A DNA stretch of 64,000 bases from Rhizobium tumorigenes. Its GTDB lineage: Bacteria > Pseudomonadota > Alphaproteobacteria > Rhizobiales > Rhizobiaceae. The stretch spans positions 62,001-126,000 of the forward strand of contig NZ_CP117260.1 in NCBI RefSeq assembly GCF_003240565.2, in the 5' to 3' direction. The notes below the pieces were generated by a model. That model was given only the letters and a program-made list of their open reading frames with translations, did not search any database and was not told the DNA's origin. Shown one piece after another: positions 27,930 to 37,435 of the stretch (positions are counted from its first letter, which is position 1; the number at the start of each line of letters is the position of its first letter). Made by a program: the position numbers and the translations under genes.

Positions 27930-29558
27930 CTAGCTGAGATAGCGCGCTTCGAGGAGATCCAGCTCGTGAACCAGTTTCCGGCCGGTCGCGCTGCCGAGTT
28001 CGCGGGCGCGGACCTTGCGGAAAATCTCACTGCGTTCTGCCCGGACTGCCGCCAGCCGCAACTGCATTTCGATCTTGGCGATCTCGCGTGACGTCGAGCC
28101 CGCATCTTCGGTCCCTGTATGGATTTCCAGCCGCCGCCGATAGAATTCGGTGACCCGGGCCGCGGCCTCGACATAGAGGTCCGTGTCGTCCCGACCCTTG
28201 GCTAGGCGGTGCTGGACCTCCTCGACTTCCTTCATGGCGACCTGCGCCGCAGCCGTTCGGGCGGCATCTTCGTCTTCCTCGTGTTTGGTTTCCTTTGGCA
28301 GCTCGAGGTTCCGCAGCAGGGGTGGCAGGAACAGCGTGGCGGCAATCAGCGAAAAGATAATCACCCCCATCGCCAGAAAGATCGCGAGGTCCCGGCCGGG
28401 AAAGATCGTTCCGTCGTTCATCGTCAGGGGCAGGGTCAGGACGCCCGCCAGCGTCAGCGCGCCACGAACGCCGGCCACGGAAAAGGCCGCGACGATACGC
28501 CAGTTGGGCGAATCATGACGCCTCTTGTCCCGCAGCAGCGTTAATTGCAGCGACACCCAGACCCAGACGAAACGCAGGCTGGCAAGACCGACTGTCAGCG
28601 CGAAGACATAGGCGAGCAGCCACCACGGATTCTCGTGGCCCGTCAGCCTGACCGTTTCCTCGGCGCGCGACAGGATGCCTGGCAATTGCTCGCCAAGGAG
28701 GACGAAGATGGTGCCGTTCAGGGCAAAGGCGACCATGTCCCAGACGGTGCTGCGGCGGACGCGGGTGACGGCCATTGCCTGGCCCGAATTTTCCGCAAAG
28801 CTCATCGTAACTCCGGCCGAAACGGCAGCCAGAATGCCGGAGCAATGAAAATGCTCGGCCAGCAGGTAGCAAGCGAATGGAATGAGCAGGCTTACAAGGA
28901 TCTGGGATCCGCTTTCTTCGCCATAGTGCTGTGAAAGCCGGGTGCTGACCGCATTTATCGACCACGTCACCGCGATGCCGATCAGCACCCCGCCAATCGC
29001 CACCCACAGAAAATTCAACGTTGCATCATAGATCGAAAACGTGCCGGTCAGGGCGGCAGCAATGGCAAAGCGCAGGCATACAAGGCCGGATGCGTCGTTG
29101 AGAAGCGATTCGCCCTCGAGAATATGCATCATGCGCGGCGGGATTTTCACGCGTTTCGCAATCGCCGAAACCGCGATCGGATCGGTAGGAGAAACGACCG
29201 CTGCCAGCGCGAAGCAGACTGCCATCGGCATGGCCGGGATCAGCCAATGGACGAATAGCCCTACGCCAAGCACCGTGAAGACGACCAGCCCGAGCGCCAG
29301 TTCAAGAACTATGTTGCGGTCCCGTATCAATTCCTCGCGCGGAATGCGCCAGCCGTCGAGAAACAGCAGCGGCGGCAGGAACAGCAGGAAGAAAATGTCC
29401 GGTTCCAGCGTGACGCTGAGATTTGCAGACAGGCCGATCGCTGCTCCGAGCACGATCTGGATCAGCGGCAAAGGCAGCGTTATCGGGATAACCCGGGACA
29501 CAAGGCCGCTGACGACGATGGCCAGCAACAAAACGAGGGCTGTGGTGATGACGTCCAA
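27930..29558 (-). CDS. Na+/H+ antiporter, CPA1 (NhaP) family
   Basis: About 542 residues: 12 hydrophobic helices in the first 400 residues and a 130-residue charged cytoplasmic tail with helical, coiled-coil-like character. Family motifs include FLPPLLFLDGWRI, SPTDPIAV (the ion-binding aspartate) and EGESLLNDASGLV. No ATG fits; a TTG at 29558 has GAAGGACGAG in front and matches the expected N-terminus, and a GTG at 29591 is the alternative. It exchanges cytoplasmic sodium or potassium for protons. A 14-base palindrome (AATGCAACTGCATT, 29614-29627) lies just upstream. Confidence 0.87.
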   Translation of the reverse strand: MDVITTALVLLLAIVVSGLVSRVIPITLPLPLIQIVLGAAIGLSANLSVTLEPDIFFLLFLPPLLFLDGWRIPREELIRDRNIVLELALGLVVFTVLGVGLFVHWLIPAMPMAVCFALAAVVSPTDPIAVSAIAKRVKIPPRMMHILEGESLLNDASGLVCLRFAIAAALTGTFSIYDATLNFLWVAIGGVLIGIAVTWSINAVSTRLSQHYGEESGSQILVSLLIPFACYLLAEHFHCSGILAAVSAGVTMSFAENSGQAMAVTRVRRSTVWDMVAFALNGTIFVLLGEQLPGILSRAEETVRLTGHENPWWLLAYVFALTVGLASLRFVWVWVSLQLTLLRDKRRHDSPNWRIVAAFSVAGVRGALTLAGVLTLPLTMNDGTIFPGRDLAIFLAMGVIIFSLIAATLFLPPLLRNLELPKETKHEEDEDAARTAAAQVAMKEVEEVQHRLAKGRDDTDLYVEAAARVTEFYRRRLEIHTGTEDAGSTSREIAKIEMQLRLAAVRAERSEIFRKVRARELGSATGRKLVHELDLLEARYLS

Positions 29559-29690
29559 GTGATGCTCGTCCTTCGGTTCTGCGCAATTCACGTCGGGACG
29601 AACAAAAACAACGAATGCAACTGCATTGCAATTCGCCGGCGCCGGAATCCTGCAACTAATTCGTCAGCACCCGTTCCGCCGCCCGCGAGA

Positions 29691-31646
29691 TCAGGCTGCC
29701 TCGATGGCCGCCAGCGGCTCGTCGTATCGCATCAGCCGGGCGGCATTGCCGAGCACCAGCAGGGTGCTGACATTGTGCAGGATGGCCGCCACCAGGGCGC
29801 CCTCCGTGCCGAGAAGACCGAGGGCTGCAAGGATGACGATGGCGACCGTCCAGCCGAGGCCGATGACGACATTTGTCTGCAAGGTCTGGCGGCAAAGGCG
29901 GCTGAGGCGGACAGACGTGCCGAGCCTGCGCAGATCGCTGCCGATCAGGATGATATCCGCCGAGGCAAGCGCGATGTCCGATCCGCCGACCCCCATCGCC
30001 ACGCCGACCACGCCAGCCTTCAATGCAAGCGAATCGTTGATGCCATCGCCGACGACCATCGGCCGGAAGCCGCTGCTGATTTCGCGCGACACCCGCGTCA
30101 GCTTGTCTTCCGGCAGTGCCTGCGCCGCAACATCGGTGATGCCGACTTCGGCTGCCAGGGTGTCTGCCACCGACTGACGGTCGCCTGTCAGCAGCAATTG
30201 CCGGGCTAGGCCAAGGTCGCGCAGATCGGCCATCGCCACGGAGGCCTCCGGCTTGATGGTGTCCGACAGCAGCAGCCAGCAGGCAAAGCGTCCATCGAGC
30301 GACAGGCCGGCTATCGGGCCGTCGTGATCGGGCGGCGGGGGTGCTGCGACCGAAAGTCGGGTAAACAATTCCGTCCGGCCGAGTGCTGCTTCGCCGCCTT
30401 CCGTCATCGCCACGACACCGAGCCCCTGGACCTCGCGCAGGCCGGTCAGCGGCAGGTAGCTTGCCTGCGGCACGAGCGAGGCGAGGGCGCGACTGACAGG
30501 GTGGCTGCTGGCAGCGCCGAGCGAGGCGGCAAGAGCCAGCAGGACCGGTCGTTCCGCGTCGCTAACGGCATTCATTTGCTGCAAACGCAGTTGCCCGTAG
30601 GTCAGTGTTCCCGTCTTGTCGATTACCACCGATGTCAGGTCGGCCAGTTCCTCGAGGAAGGCAGAGCCGCGAATGAGGATGCCGTGCCTTGCCGCCACCG
30701 CAATGCCGGCAACGGCTGTGGCCGGAGCGGACAGGACGAGGGCGCAAGGGCAGGCCGCAACCAGCACGGCAAGCATGGTCTGGTCGTCATAGGTGAGGAA
30801 CCAGGCCAGGGCAGCAATCATCAGCACGAGTGAAAGATACTGATAGGCATAGCGCTCGAGCAGCCTCGTGATCGGCGGCTTGGCATTTTCGGCGCGTTGC
30901 ATCAGGGCGATGACCTTGCCGAGGGTCGACTGCTCGCCGGTGCGCGTCACTTCGAGGCGTAGCAATCCATCGAGATTGATTGCACCGCCGAAGATGTCCA
31001 TGCCGAGACTGACTTCGACAGGCACCGCTTCGCCGGTGATCGGCGCGGTGTCGAGACTGGCCTGGCCCTCGATGACGCGGCCATCCGCCGGAACGCGGTC
31101 GCCGGCCCTGACTTCCACGATATCGCCGGGTTTCAACGACGCATTGTCGATCTCCTCGATGTTGCCATCGGCCGTGACCCGGCGGGCGAGGCTGCGGGTC
31201 AGCTGCGCCAGCGCGTCCATCGCCTCCTTCGATCCAATGACGCTTCGCTCCTCCAGCACATGGCCGAAGATCATGATGATCGGCAGCAATGCTGCGGTCA
31301 GAAGGTCGCCCGTGGCCCAGGCGGCGAGCATCGCCAGCGCGATCAGCTGGTCGGTGATGCCGTGCAGGCTTGGACGGCGCAGGCTGTGCCATGCCGAACG
31401 GATGACAGGCACGGAGACAATGATCGATGCTGCGGCAAACAGCAGCTGGCCGATGCCGGCCTCGTCGGGCAGGAGCCATCGCCAGCCGAGGCCCAGCACC
31501 AGCAGCCCGACGGCAACCATGGCCTGGAGGAGCTGGAAACCGGCGCTTTTCTTTTCGTTCGCCGTCAGCAGGCCGGTGCTGAAGACATGGCTGTGCGCGT
31601 GCGAATGCCCGTGGCCATGATGCGAATGTCCGGCTGCCTCGCTCAT
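29691..31646 (-). CDS. P1B-type heavy-metal-translocating ATPase with histidine-rich N-terminus
   Basis: A 651-residue metal pump. Eight histidines lie in the first 20 residues and there is no HMA (CxxC) domain. Core motifs are intact: Cys299-Pro-Cys301 in the channel helix, DKTGT with phosphorylated Asp343, SSHPVSRAL (the HP motif) and GDGINDSLAL. The last helix reads HNVSTLLVLGNAARL, lacking the aspartate usually found there in Zn/Cd pumps, so metal choice is uncertain (Zn, Co, Mn or Ni are possible). It is the last gene of a four-gene operon with three SPFH proteins, its ATG overlapping the upstream stop. Confidence 0.9.
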   Translation of the reverse strand: MSEAAGHSHHGHGHSHAHSHVFSTGLLTANEKKSAGFQLLQAMVAVGLLVLGLGWRWLLPDEAGIGQLLFAAASIIVSVPVIRSAWHSLRRPSLHGITDQLIALAMLAAWATGDLLTAALLPIIMIFGHVLEERSVIGSKEAMDALAQLTRSLARRVTADGNIEEIDNASLKPGDIVEVRAGDRVPADGRVIEGQASLDTAPITGEAVPVEVSLGMDIFGGAINLDGLLRLEVTRTGEQSTLGKVIALMQRAENAKPPITRLLERYAYQYLSLVLMIAALAWFLTYDDQTMLAVLVAACPCALVLSAPATAVAGIAVAARHGILIRGSAFLEELADLTSVVIDKTGTLTYGQLRLQQMNAVSDAERPVLLALAASLGAASSHPVSRALASLVPQASYLPLTGLREVQGLGVVAMTEGGEAALGRTELFTRLSVAAPPPPDHDGPIAGLSLDGRFACWLLLSDTIKPEASVAMADLRDLGLARQLLLTGDRQSVADTLAAEVGITDVAAQALPEDKLTRVSREISSGFRPMVVGDGINDSLALKAGVVGVAMGVGGSDIALASADIILIGSDLRRLGTSVRLSRLCRQTLQTNVVIGLGWTVAIVILAALGLLGTEGALVAAILHNVSTLLVLGNAARLMRYDEPLAAIEAA

Positions 31647-32683
31647 TTTTCCACTCCCTGCAGAATAAGGCGGGCATCGTCGCGCGGATCGACGGTGACG
31701 ACGGAGCCCGCCTGCGACAGGATGGTTGCGACCCTTGCGCGGTAGAGGCGCTGCAGCAGGCCGGGGTCGCTGTTGCTGCCTTGCGTGGTCGCAAGACCGG
31801 TGATCGTGGCTGTGTCGGTGCGGGCTTTACCCACCCGCTCGGTTGCCTGCGCCTGGGCCAGCTTGACGACGAGATCGGCGGCCTGCGCAGCCGCCTGGTT
31901 CTGCTTGGCGGCATCGTTGCGCGCCGCAGCGATGGCCTGCTCCGCCTGCTGGCTGGCGGTCAGCACGCCGTCGAAGGCTGCAACGGCTGAAGCTGGCAAT
32001 GACGACTGGACGTCTGCACGTTCAACCTCGATGCCAAGCCCGAGGCCCTGCGTTGCCAGCGCGCGAAGGCCGTCGTTGATGCCGATGACCAGGTCGGCCC
32101 GCAGCCGTTCGCGCCTCTCGGCAACCCCGCTGTCGGCGGCGACCAGCTCGGGTCTGGCGACAAGGATGCTGTCGAGATCGCGGGAGGCACAGACCATCAC
32201 CGCGCTGCGTGTTGCAAGCCGGTCCAGCGCCGGTATCACATGAGCGCCCTGAAGGACGTAGGCGACAGGATCGGTGACGCGATAGAAGACCCTCACGTCG
32301 AGATGAACGGCGCTGGCATCGGCGGTCAGCAGATAGCCCGATCCGGCCTCCGCATCGCTCTGGAGACCTGTATTTGAAGTCACGAGGTCGGCTGTCGGTG
32401 ACCTCAGCAGACCTTCGACCTTGCGCTCAATCACCTGTGCAGCATCGGGTACCAGCGAAACCCGCTCGAAAGGCTGTGGCCAGGCGAGCGTCAGGCCGGC
32501 GTTCTGGACGCGGTTCAAGGCGCCGAAACGCATCACGACAGCGCGGCTCTGGGGCGGGATCTGGCGGATATTGGATGTCGCCCAGGAGATCGCGGCTATC
32601 AGCATGATGCCGAACATCGCCATGAAGGCGAGCCGCACGGCCTGTATATGCGGCGCCGCTTTGGTGTTTCGCATGCCGGACAT
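31643..32683 (-). CDS. SPFH (band 7) membrane protein, HflK-like
   Basis: A 346-residue protein with one N-terminal membrane helix (about residues 17-36), an SPFH domain (IPPQSRAVVMRFGALNRVQNAGLTLAWPQPFERV onward) and an alanine/glutamine-rich coiled-coil helix at about 230-290. The SPFH domain resembles HflK, partner of HflC in the membrane complex that restrains FtsH protease. Third gene of the four-gene operon; the preceding SPFH stop is one base away and its own stop overlaps the ATPase start. It probably assembles with its two neighbours into a membrane ring or cage, possibly around the metal ATPase (inference). Confidence 0.82.
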   Translation of the reverse strand: MSGMRNTKAAPHIQAVRLAFMAMFGIMLIAAISWATSNIRQIPPQSRAVVMRFGALNRVQNAGLTLAWPQPFERVSLVPDAAQVIERKVEGLLRSPTADLVTSNTGLQSDAEAGSGYLLTADASAVHLDVRVFYRVTDPVAYVLQGAHVIPALDRLATRSAVMVCASRDLDSILVARPELVAADSGVAERRERLRADLVIGINDGLRALATQGLGLGIEVERADVQSSLPASAVAAFDGVLTASQQAEQAIAAARNDAAKQNQAAAQAADLVVKLAQAQATERVGKARTDTATITGLATTQGSNSDPGLLQRLYRARVATILSQAGSVVTVDPRDDARLILQGVEK

Positions 32684-32684
32684 G

Positions 32685-33704
32685 TCACTTCTTCCCGGGG
32701 TCTGGCGAAGTCGGCGGCGGGGCGGGTGGAGCCGAGAGCGGCGGTCCGTCTATCAGGGCCCGGAACGGCGCAGCATCGGTGCGCAGGATCAGCCGCGTGT
32801 TGGCGTTAACGATCGTTCCCAGCGTATCCAGTGATCGGAGCATCTCGTAGAGTTCGGGCGCGGTCTTGTACGCCGCCCCGTAGATCTCGGCAGCCTCGAC
32901 ACGGGACCTGGCTTCGATGCCGGCGGCCTTGACCGAGGCGTCGGCCTGCAGCACCCGTGCGTCCCGTTCCGCTGCAGAGCGGATTTCTGCTGCCTGTCGC
33001 TTGCCGACCGCAGCCCGCTCGGTTGCTATCGTTTCACGCTCGGCGCGCATCCGGTCGACGGTCGCATCCAGCGTGACCGATGGCAGCGTCAGGCGCTCGA
33101 TACCGACCTCGACGACGCGTACGCCATAAGTATCCAGCAATGATTGGGCAATCTGGTCTTTCAGCCGCGATTCCAGGGCCGAAATCTGTAGCTTTGAAGG
33201 ATCCGGGTTTATCAGCGCCGAGAGGTCGTAGTTGGCAGCCACCGTTTCGAGCGACGAACCGAGAAAGGTGCGGATCTGGGCTGCGGCCTGATCGGGCTGG
33301 TTCTCTACCGAGCGGACGAAGCGCTTTACGTCTTCCGCATCCGGCGGGACCTGCCAGATCGCGTAGACCTCGGCAATCACGCGCAACCCGTCCCTGGTGC
33401 CGACATCCTGCAGCCCGCTCGAGGTGGACTTGGTGCGGAGGTCGACATCGATCGTCGTTTCGAAGGGGAGGGGATAGCGCAACGCCAAACCCGGCTCGAT
33501 CAGGACGCGGGTCGGATTTCCGAAGCGGGTGATGATCGTGGCTGCGCCGGAGCGAACCTGGACGACGCAGGCCGCTGCGACCACGATCAGCGCCAGTCCG
33601 ATGGCGAGCACGACCCGATACCACCGGAAGTGCATGGCGTCGCTACCATGCTCATGATGGTCGTGGTGGTGATCGTGATCTTCGTGCTGATGCACATGGG
33701 TCAT
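32685..33704 (-). CDS. SPFH (band 7) membrane protein, HflC-like, histidine-rich N-terminus
   Basis: A 339-residue protein. Ten of the first 19 residues are histidine, interspersed with Asp and Glu, followed by one membrane helix (about 30-48), an SPFH domain with HflC-like features (RFGNPTRVLIEPGLALRYPLPF, SALESRLKDQIAQSLLDTYGVRVVEVGIERLTLP) and a coiled-coil with the KRQAAEIRSAAERDARVL type of repeat. The C-terminus is proline rich. The His cluster probably lies on the cytoplasmic side and could bind Zn, Ni or Co. Its ATG overlaps the stop of the large SPFH gene. Confidence 0.83.
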   Translation of the reverse strand: MTHVHQHEDHDHHHDHHEHGSDAMHFRWYRVVLAIGLALIVVAAACVVQVRSGAATIITRFGNPTRVLIEPGLALRYPLPFETTIDVDLRTKSTSSGLQDVGTRDGLRVIAEVYAIWQVPPDAEDVKRFVRSVENQPDQAAAQIRTFLGSSLETVAANYDLSALINPDPSKLQISALESRLKDQIAQSLLDTYGVRVVEVGIERLTLPSVTLDATVDRMRAERETIATERAAVGKRQAAEIRSAAERDARVLQADASVKAAGIEARSRVEAAEIYGAAYKTAPELYEMLRSLDTLGTIVNANTRLILRTDAAPFRALIDGPPLSAPPAPPPTSPDPGKK

Positions 33705-35719
33705 GGCTCGACCTCGTCGTTTCCTGCGGGGGCGCTGGCCTTGGGGGCTGCGTCCGGGTCAATCGGCATCGTCATGCTTCTGAGATCGATGGTCGGCGCC
33801 ATCAGCCCGCCGATGCGATGGTCGAGGATCAGCGCCTTGGCCTGGCCCAGCCCCGATGTCAGCTGGGTGAAATAGGCCTCGTCGAGGAAGACCTGGCCAA
33901 CGTTGCGGTAAGCGGTCTGCTCGGCCTCGAACCGCAGCCTGGCGACGTCTGCGGCAGCAACGCTTTCACGCGCCGTGGCGGTGGCCTTGTCGCGCCCGAG
34001 GCTGGCGATGCGCTGCGCCTCGTTGGCCGATTGGGCGGCAAAACCGCGCTCGCGGGCGACCAGCGCCTGTGCGGTGATCTCGGCGGCCTGGACGGCGTGG
34101 TAGGCATTTGCGGCGCCTGCCGGAGGGTGAATGGCTTCGACCACCACCGCCAGCACTTCTATGCCGCTCTGAAGACGATCGAGGTCAGTCCGGATGGCGG
34201 TGGCAATTTCGTCCGCCATTTCCAGCCGGCCTGAGCCCAGCACATCGTCGAGGGTCCGCCCGGCGAAATCCTGCACCAGCACGCGGCTGGCCGTCGCCTC
34301 CATCAGTGCCGGGATATCGGCCGTGTGATAGGCGGCGTCGAGCGCTGCCCGGTCGGACAGGCCGATACGGTAGACGAAGCGCACGTCCATGTTGACGATC
34401 TGGAAGCTCTGCTTGCCCTCGGACCGGCTGGCGATGATCTGCGACTTCTCGCTGATATGGGTTCCATCCCACAGCCTGTTGGCACTCGCCGGTGCCGGTC
34501 CCTCGGCATCGGGCGGCGATGGATCGCTGCCGTCGCTGACAACGGAGGTTGCGAGTTCGTGGACAATGCCGTTTTCGACAGCCACGGTCCGTCCGAAGGG
34601 CCAGGGCAGCCCGACATGCAGGCCGGGATGGATGACCGCGATGGGTCTTCCGAAACGCTCGTAGATGCCGCGCCCGCTCATCGGCACCGCAGTGACGCCA
34701 CTGAGAAGCCAGCCGACGACAGCAATCGCCAGCGCGACGGCGGGGAAAGTCCTGCCGATGAAGGTCAATGCCCAGATCTGCCGCAGATCGATGCCATGCC
34801 GGCTGCGCAATTCCGCCTGCAACGCTGTCAGCGGGCGTGGCGGCCAGCGCAAGATGCCGGCAAATAGGCTTTCGGCAAGCAATTGCGGCGGCCGTTCATC
34901 GCTCTGCGGGCCGAACATCGCAACGACGGCGCGCACGAGAAACTCGAGTGCCACCAGTATCGACAGGCAGGCAAGCAGGGCCGGCACCTTGATGGCCCAG
35001 AGATAGCCGGAGCCCGCCAGCAGCAGGGAAAATGCCGAGAGCGACAGTGTGACGATCGGCAGCCGGGCGAGGAGCATCAGTGATTGGGCTTCGGGCCATT
35101 CGTCGGCATCGGCGGCGGCAAAGCCACGCTCGACCACCAGCAGTCCGAAGGCGACAACCAGGCAGAGGCCGCTGATTGTGTAGGCCATGGGGCCGAGGAA
35201 AAGCGGCTGGGCGACCCAGGAAAGGTTATCGAAGGCAACGAGCATCGAAAAGATAGCAAGGGCTGCAAGCGAAGCTGCGCGTGCACCGAGGCGGTTGATG
35301 GAGGCGGCCGCGAGCATGGCGATCTTGCCGCTGAGACGCTCGACACGATCCTGCGATGAGCCGTCGCCGGGCTCTGTCGTGTTCCATGGTCGTAACAGCA
35401 GGTTGCGAAGATGCTGCGCCCATGCCGGTGCCGGCAGGCTCGAAAGGCCGGCCTTTCGCCGACGCCAATCGGACACCTCGATGGCGGATCGCAGCCCGGT
35501 CGCAAAGAGCATCAGGGCTGCGGCGTTACAGCCAAAGAAGGTCGGCCAGATCGATGCAGGGGTAAATGCGCCGGTTGCCCAGCTGGCAATGAGGAAGACG
35601 GCCGCAGCAAGCCATGCCCGTCCGGTATGCGTCGAGAGAGCAACGACCTGAATTGCAGCGCGCTGATATCGCGGGGATGTGTCCGGATCGCTGTCCGGGC
35701 TACCGAAGGATTTGTTCAT
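33701..35719 (-). CDS. Large polytopic SPFH membrane protein
   Basis: A 672-residue protein: about seven hydrophobic segments in the first 340 residues, then an SPFH domain (about 340-560, beginning near GIYERFGRPIAVIHPGLHVGLPWPFGRTV) and a coiled-coil helix rich in Ala, Glu and Arg (about 560-625). Ordinary HflK/HflC have a single helix, so the multi-helix N-terminal half is unusual. The start at 35719 is the first ATG of the conserved part; the longer open frame upstream has no support. First gene of the SPFH/ATPase operon. No close function is known to me. Confidence 0.75.
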   Translation of the reverse strand: MNKSFGSPDSDPDTSPRYQRAAIQVVALSTHTGRAWLAAAVFLIASWATGAFTPASIWPTFFGCNAAALMLFATGLRSAIEVSDWRRRKAGLSSLPAPAWAQHLRNLLLRPWNTTEPGDGSSQDRVERLSGKIAMLAAASINRLGARAASLAALAIFSMLVAFDNLSWVAQPLFLGPMAYTISGLCLVVAFGLLVVERGFAAADADEWPEAQSLMLLARLPIVTLSLSAFSLLLAGSGYLWAIKVPALLACLSILVALEFLVRAVVAMFGPQSDERPPQLLAESLFAGILRWPPRPLTALQAELRSRHGIDLRQIWALTFIGRTFPAVALAIAVVGWLLSGVTAVPMSGRGIYERFGRPIAVIHPGLHVGLPWPFGRTVAVENGIVHELATSVVSDGSDPSPPDAEGPAPASANRLWDGTHISEKSQIIASRSEGKQSFQIVNMDVRFVYRIGLSDRAALDAAYHTADIPALMEATASRVLVQDFAGRTLDDVLGSGRLEMADEIATAIRTDLDRLQSGIEVLAVVVEAIHPPAGAANAYHAVQAAEITAQALVARERGFAAQSANEAQRIASLGRDKATATARESVAAADVARLRFEAEQTAYRNVGQVFLDEAYFTQLTSGLGQAKALILDHRIGGLMAPTIDLRSMTMPIDPDAAPKASAPAGNDEVEP

Positions 35720-35924
35720 CTGCACTGTTCGAGCATGACGCCGTGTGTATCTGAAGACATTGGACCGGCAGGATGACCCGATCGGCGGCCAGATTACTAG
35801 GCGCCTTCCGACCCCGATGCTAGAGCCTGTCGCGTGTAGCGCTTCAATTTCGCGGCAGTAAGCTCGATGCGAAGCCACATTCCCCCATGGCGGGTGCAAG
35901 GGATAAACCGTTCGCCCGACAAAC

Positions 35925-35957
35925 GGGACATGCGCGCGAGTGTTGCCCGCATGTCCC
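35925..35957 (-). terminator. Hairpin between fdhA and the SPFH operon
   Basis: GGGACATGCG and CGCATGTCCC are perfect 10-base arms around a 13-base loop, 12 bases after the fdhA stop on the minus strand and about 205 bases before the SPFH operon ATG. Only a short GTTTGT follows. It probably marks the 3' end of fdhA. The remainder of the 35720-35968 gap must hold the SPFH promoter, which I could not define. Confidence 0.5.
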
Positions 35958-35968
35958 TTACATGCCGG

Positions 35969-37153
35969 TCAGGCGGCGAGCATGCCGTGGGGATCGAGCA
36001 CGAATTTCTGTGCGGCGCCCTGATCAAAACTCTCGTATCCCTGCGCCGCCTCTTCGAGCGATATGATCTTCGCGTTGACGATATCGGCGATGGGCAGTCG
36101 GTCGTGCAGGATCGCCTGCATCAGCTGCCTGTTGTACTTGATGACCGGCGTCTGGCCTGTGTGGAAGGACTGCGCCTTCGCCCAGCCTAGTCCGAACCGC
36201 ATCGACAGGTTGCCGAGCTTGGCGGCGCTATCGACGGCGCCGGGGTCTTCCGTGACGTAAAGCCCGGGAATGCCGATGGAGCCGGCAGCGCGGGTGATTT
36301 CCATCATCTGGTTGAGGACGATGGCCGGCTGTTCGCCGCCAGCATGCCCGCGCGCTTCGAAACCGACCGCGTCGATCGCGCTGTCAACCTCGTTGCTGCC
36401 GGTCACCTCGGCGATCATGTCGCCCAGCCTGTCGCTGGCCGACAGATCGATCGGCTCGAAGCCGACCTTGGCGGCGTGCGCCAGCCTCTCCTTGTTGAAA
36501 TCGCCGATCATCACGACGGCGGCGCCGAGAATACGCGCAGAGGCTGCGGCTGCGAGGCCAACCGGTCCGGCACCGGCAACATAGACGGTCGAGCCGACCC
36601 CGACGCCCGCCTTGACGGCACCGTGAAATCCGGTCGGCAGAATGTCGGACAACATTGTGAGGTCACGGATCTTGGCCATGGCCTTGTCACGGTCCGGAAA
36701 CTTCAGAAGGTTGAAGTCGGCATAGGGGATCGTCACGTAACGGGCCTGCCCGCCGATCCAGCCGCCCATGTCGACGTAGCCGTAGGCGCCGCCGGCGCGC
36801 GCCGGATTGACCGTCAGGCAGACACCGGTGTCCTGCGACTTGCAGCAGCGGCAGCGGCCGCAGGCGACGTTGAAGGGCACTGAAACGATGTCGCCGATCT
36901 CGAGCATTTCGACATCGATGCCCTTCTCGATGATCTCGCCAGTGATTTCATGGCCGAGAACCAGCCCGGGCAGGGCCGTCGTGCGGCCGCGTACCATATG
37001 CTGGTCGGAGCCGCAGATATTGGTCGAGATGACCTTCAGGATGACGCCATGCTCGATCCGCCGGCCATTCGGCGCCTCGAGTTTGGGGTCGTCGATATCC
37101 CTGACCTCGACCTTGCCGGGGTTCAGATAGACCACGCCTCTGTTCTTGCTCAT
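35969..37153 (-). CDS. fdhA: Glutathione-independent formaldehyde dehydrogenase
   Basis: A 394-residue zinc-dependent medium-chain dehydrogenase with NAD. It matches the Pseudomonas putida-type formaldehyde dismutase/dehydrogenase group: SKNRGVVYLNPGKVEV at the N-terminus, catalytic zinc ligands in NICGSDQHM and LGHEI, four-cysteine structural zinc site in CGRCRCCKSQDTGVC, and the nucleotide motif GAGPVGLAAA. GGAGGAG lies 6 bases before the ATG; upstream in-frame codons have no ribosome site. It oxidises formaldehyde to formate without glutathione. It stands alone, divergent from ackA across 282 bases in which I found no clear operator. Confidence 0.92.
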   Translation of the reverse strand: MSKNRGVVYLNPGKVEVRDIDDPKLEAPNGRRIEHGVILKVISTNICGSDQHMVRGRTTALPGLVLGHEITGEIIEKGIDVEMLEIGDIVSVPFNVACGRCRCCKSQDTGVCLTVNPARAGGAYGYVDMGGWIGGQARYVTIPYADFNLLKFPDRDKAMAKIRDLTMLSDILPTGFHGAVKAGVGVGSTVYVAGAGPVGLAAAASARILGAAVVMIGDFNKERLAHAAKVGFEPIDLSASDRLGDMIAEVTGSNEVDSAIDAVGFEARGHAGGEQPAIVLNQMMEITRAAGSIGIPGLYVTEDPGAVDSAAKLGNLSMRFGLGWAKAQSFHTGQTPVIKYNRQLMQAILHDRLPIADIVNAKIISLEEAAQGYESFDQGAAQKFVLDPHGMLAA

Positions 37154-37435
37154 GATGATCTCCTCCATTGTTTGCCTGATCGACTCCTCTCGATGCAGGC
37201 AAGTGATCGTAGCGCGATTTTCGTCCATTGGGTTGCCAATGTTCAAGGTCGCGTGGACATTATTCCATCGAACGGGGGCCAGCGGGTCACCGGCCTGCGA
37301 CGTCGGCTGTCTTGCACAGGGCAAGTCACGCAATTTAGCGTCATGCCGAAATGCACGATCTCTCACCGCGCAGGCCCGTCATCTGCTACCGTCGCGTCAG
37401 CATCGGCCTTGGGTCGACAACGGAGCATGTCGAAC

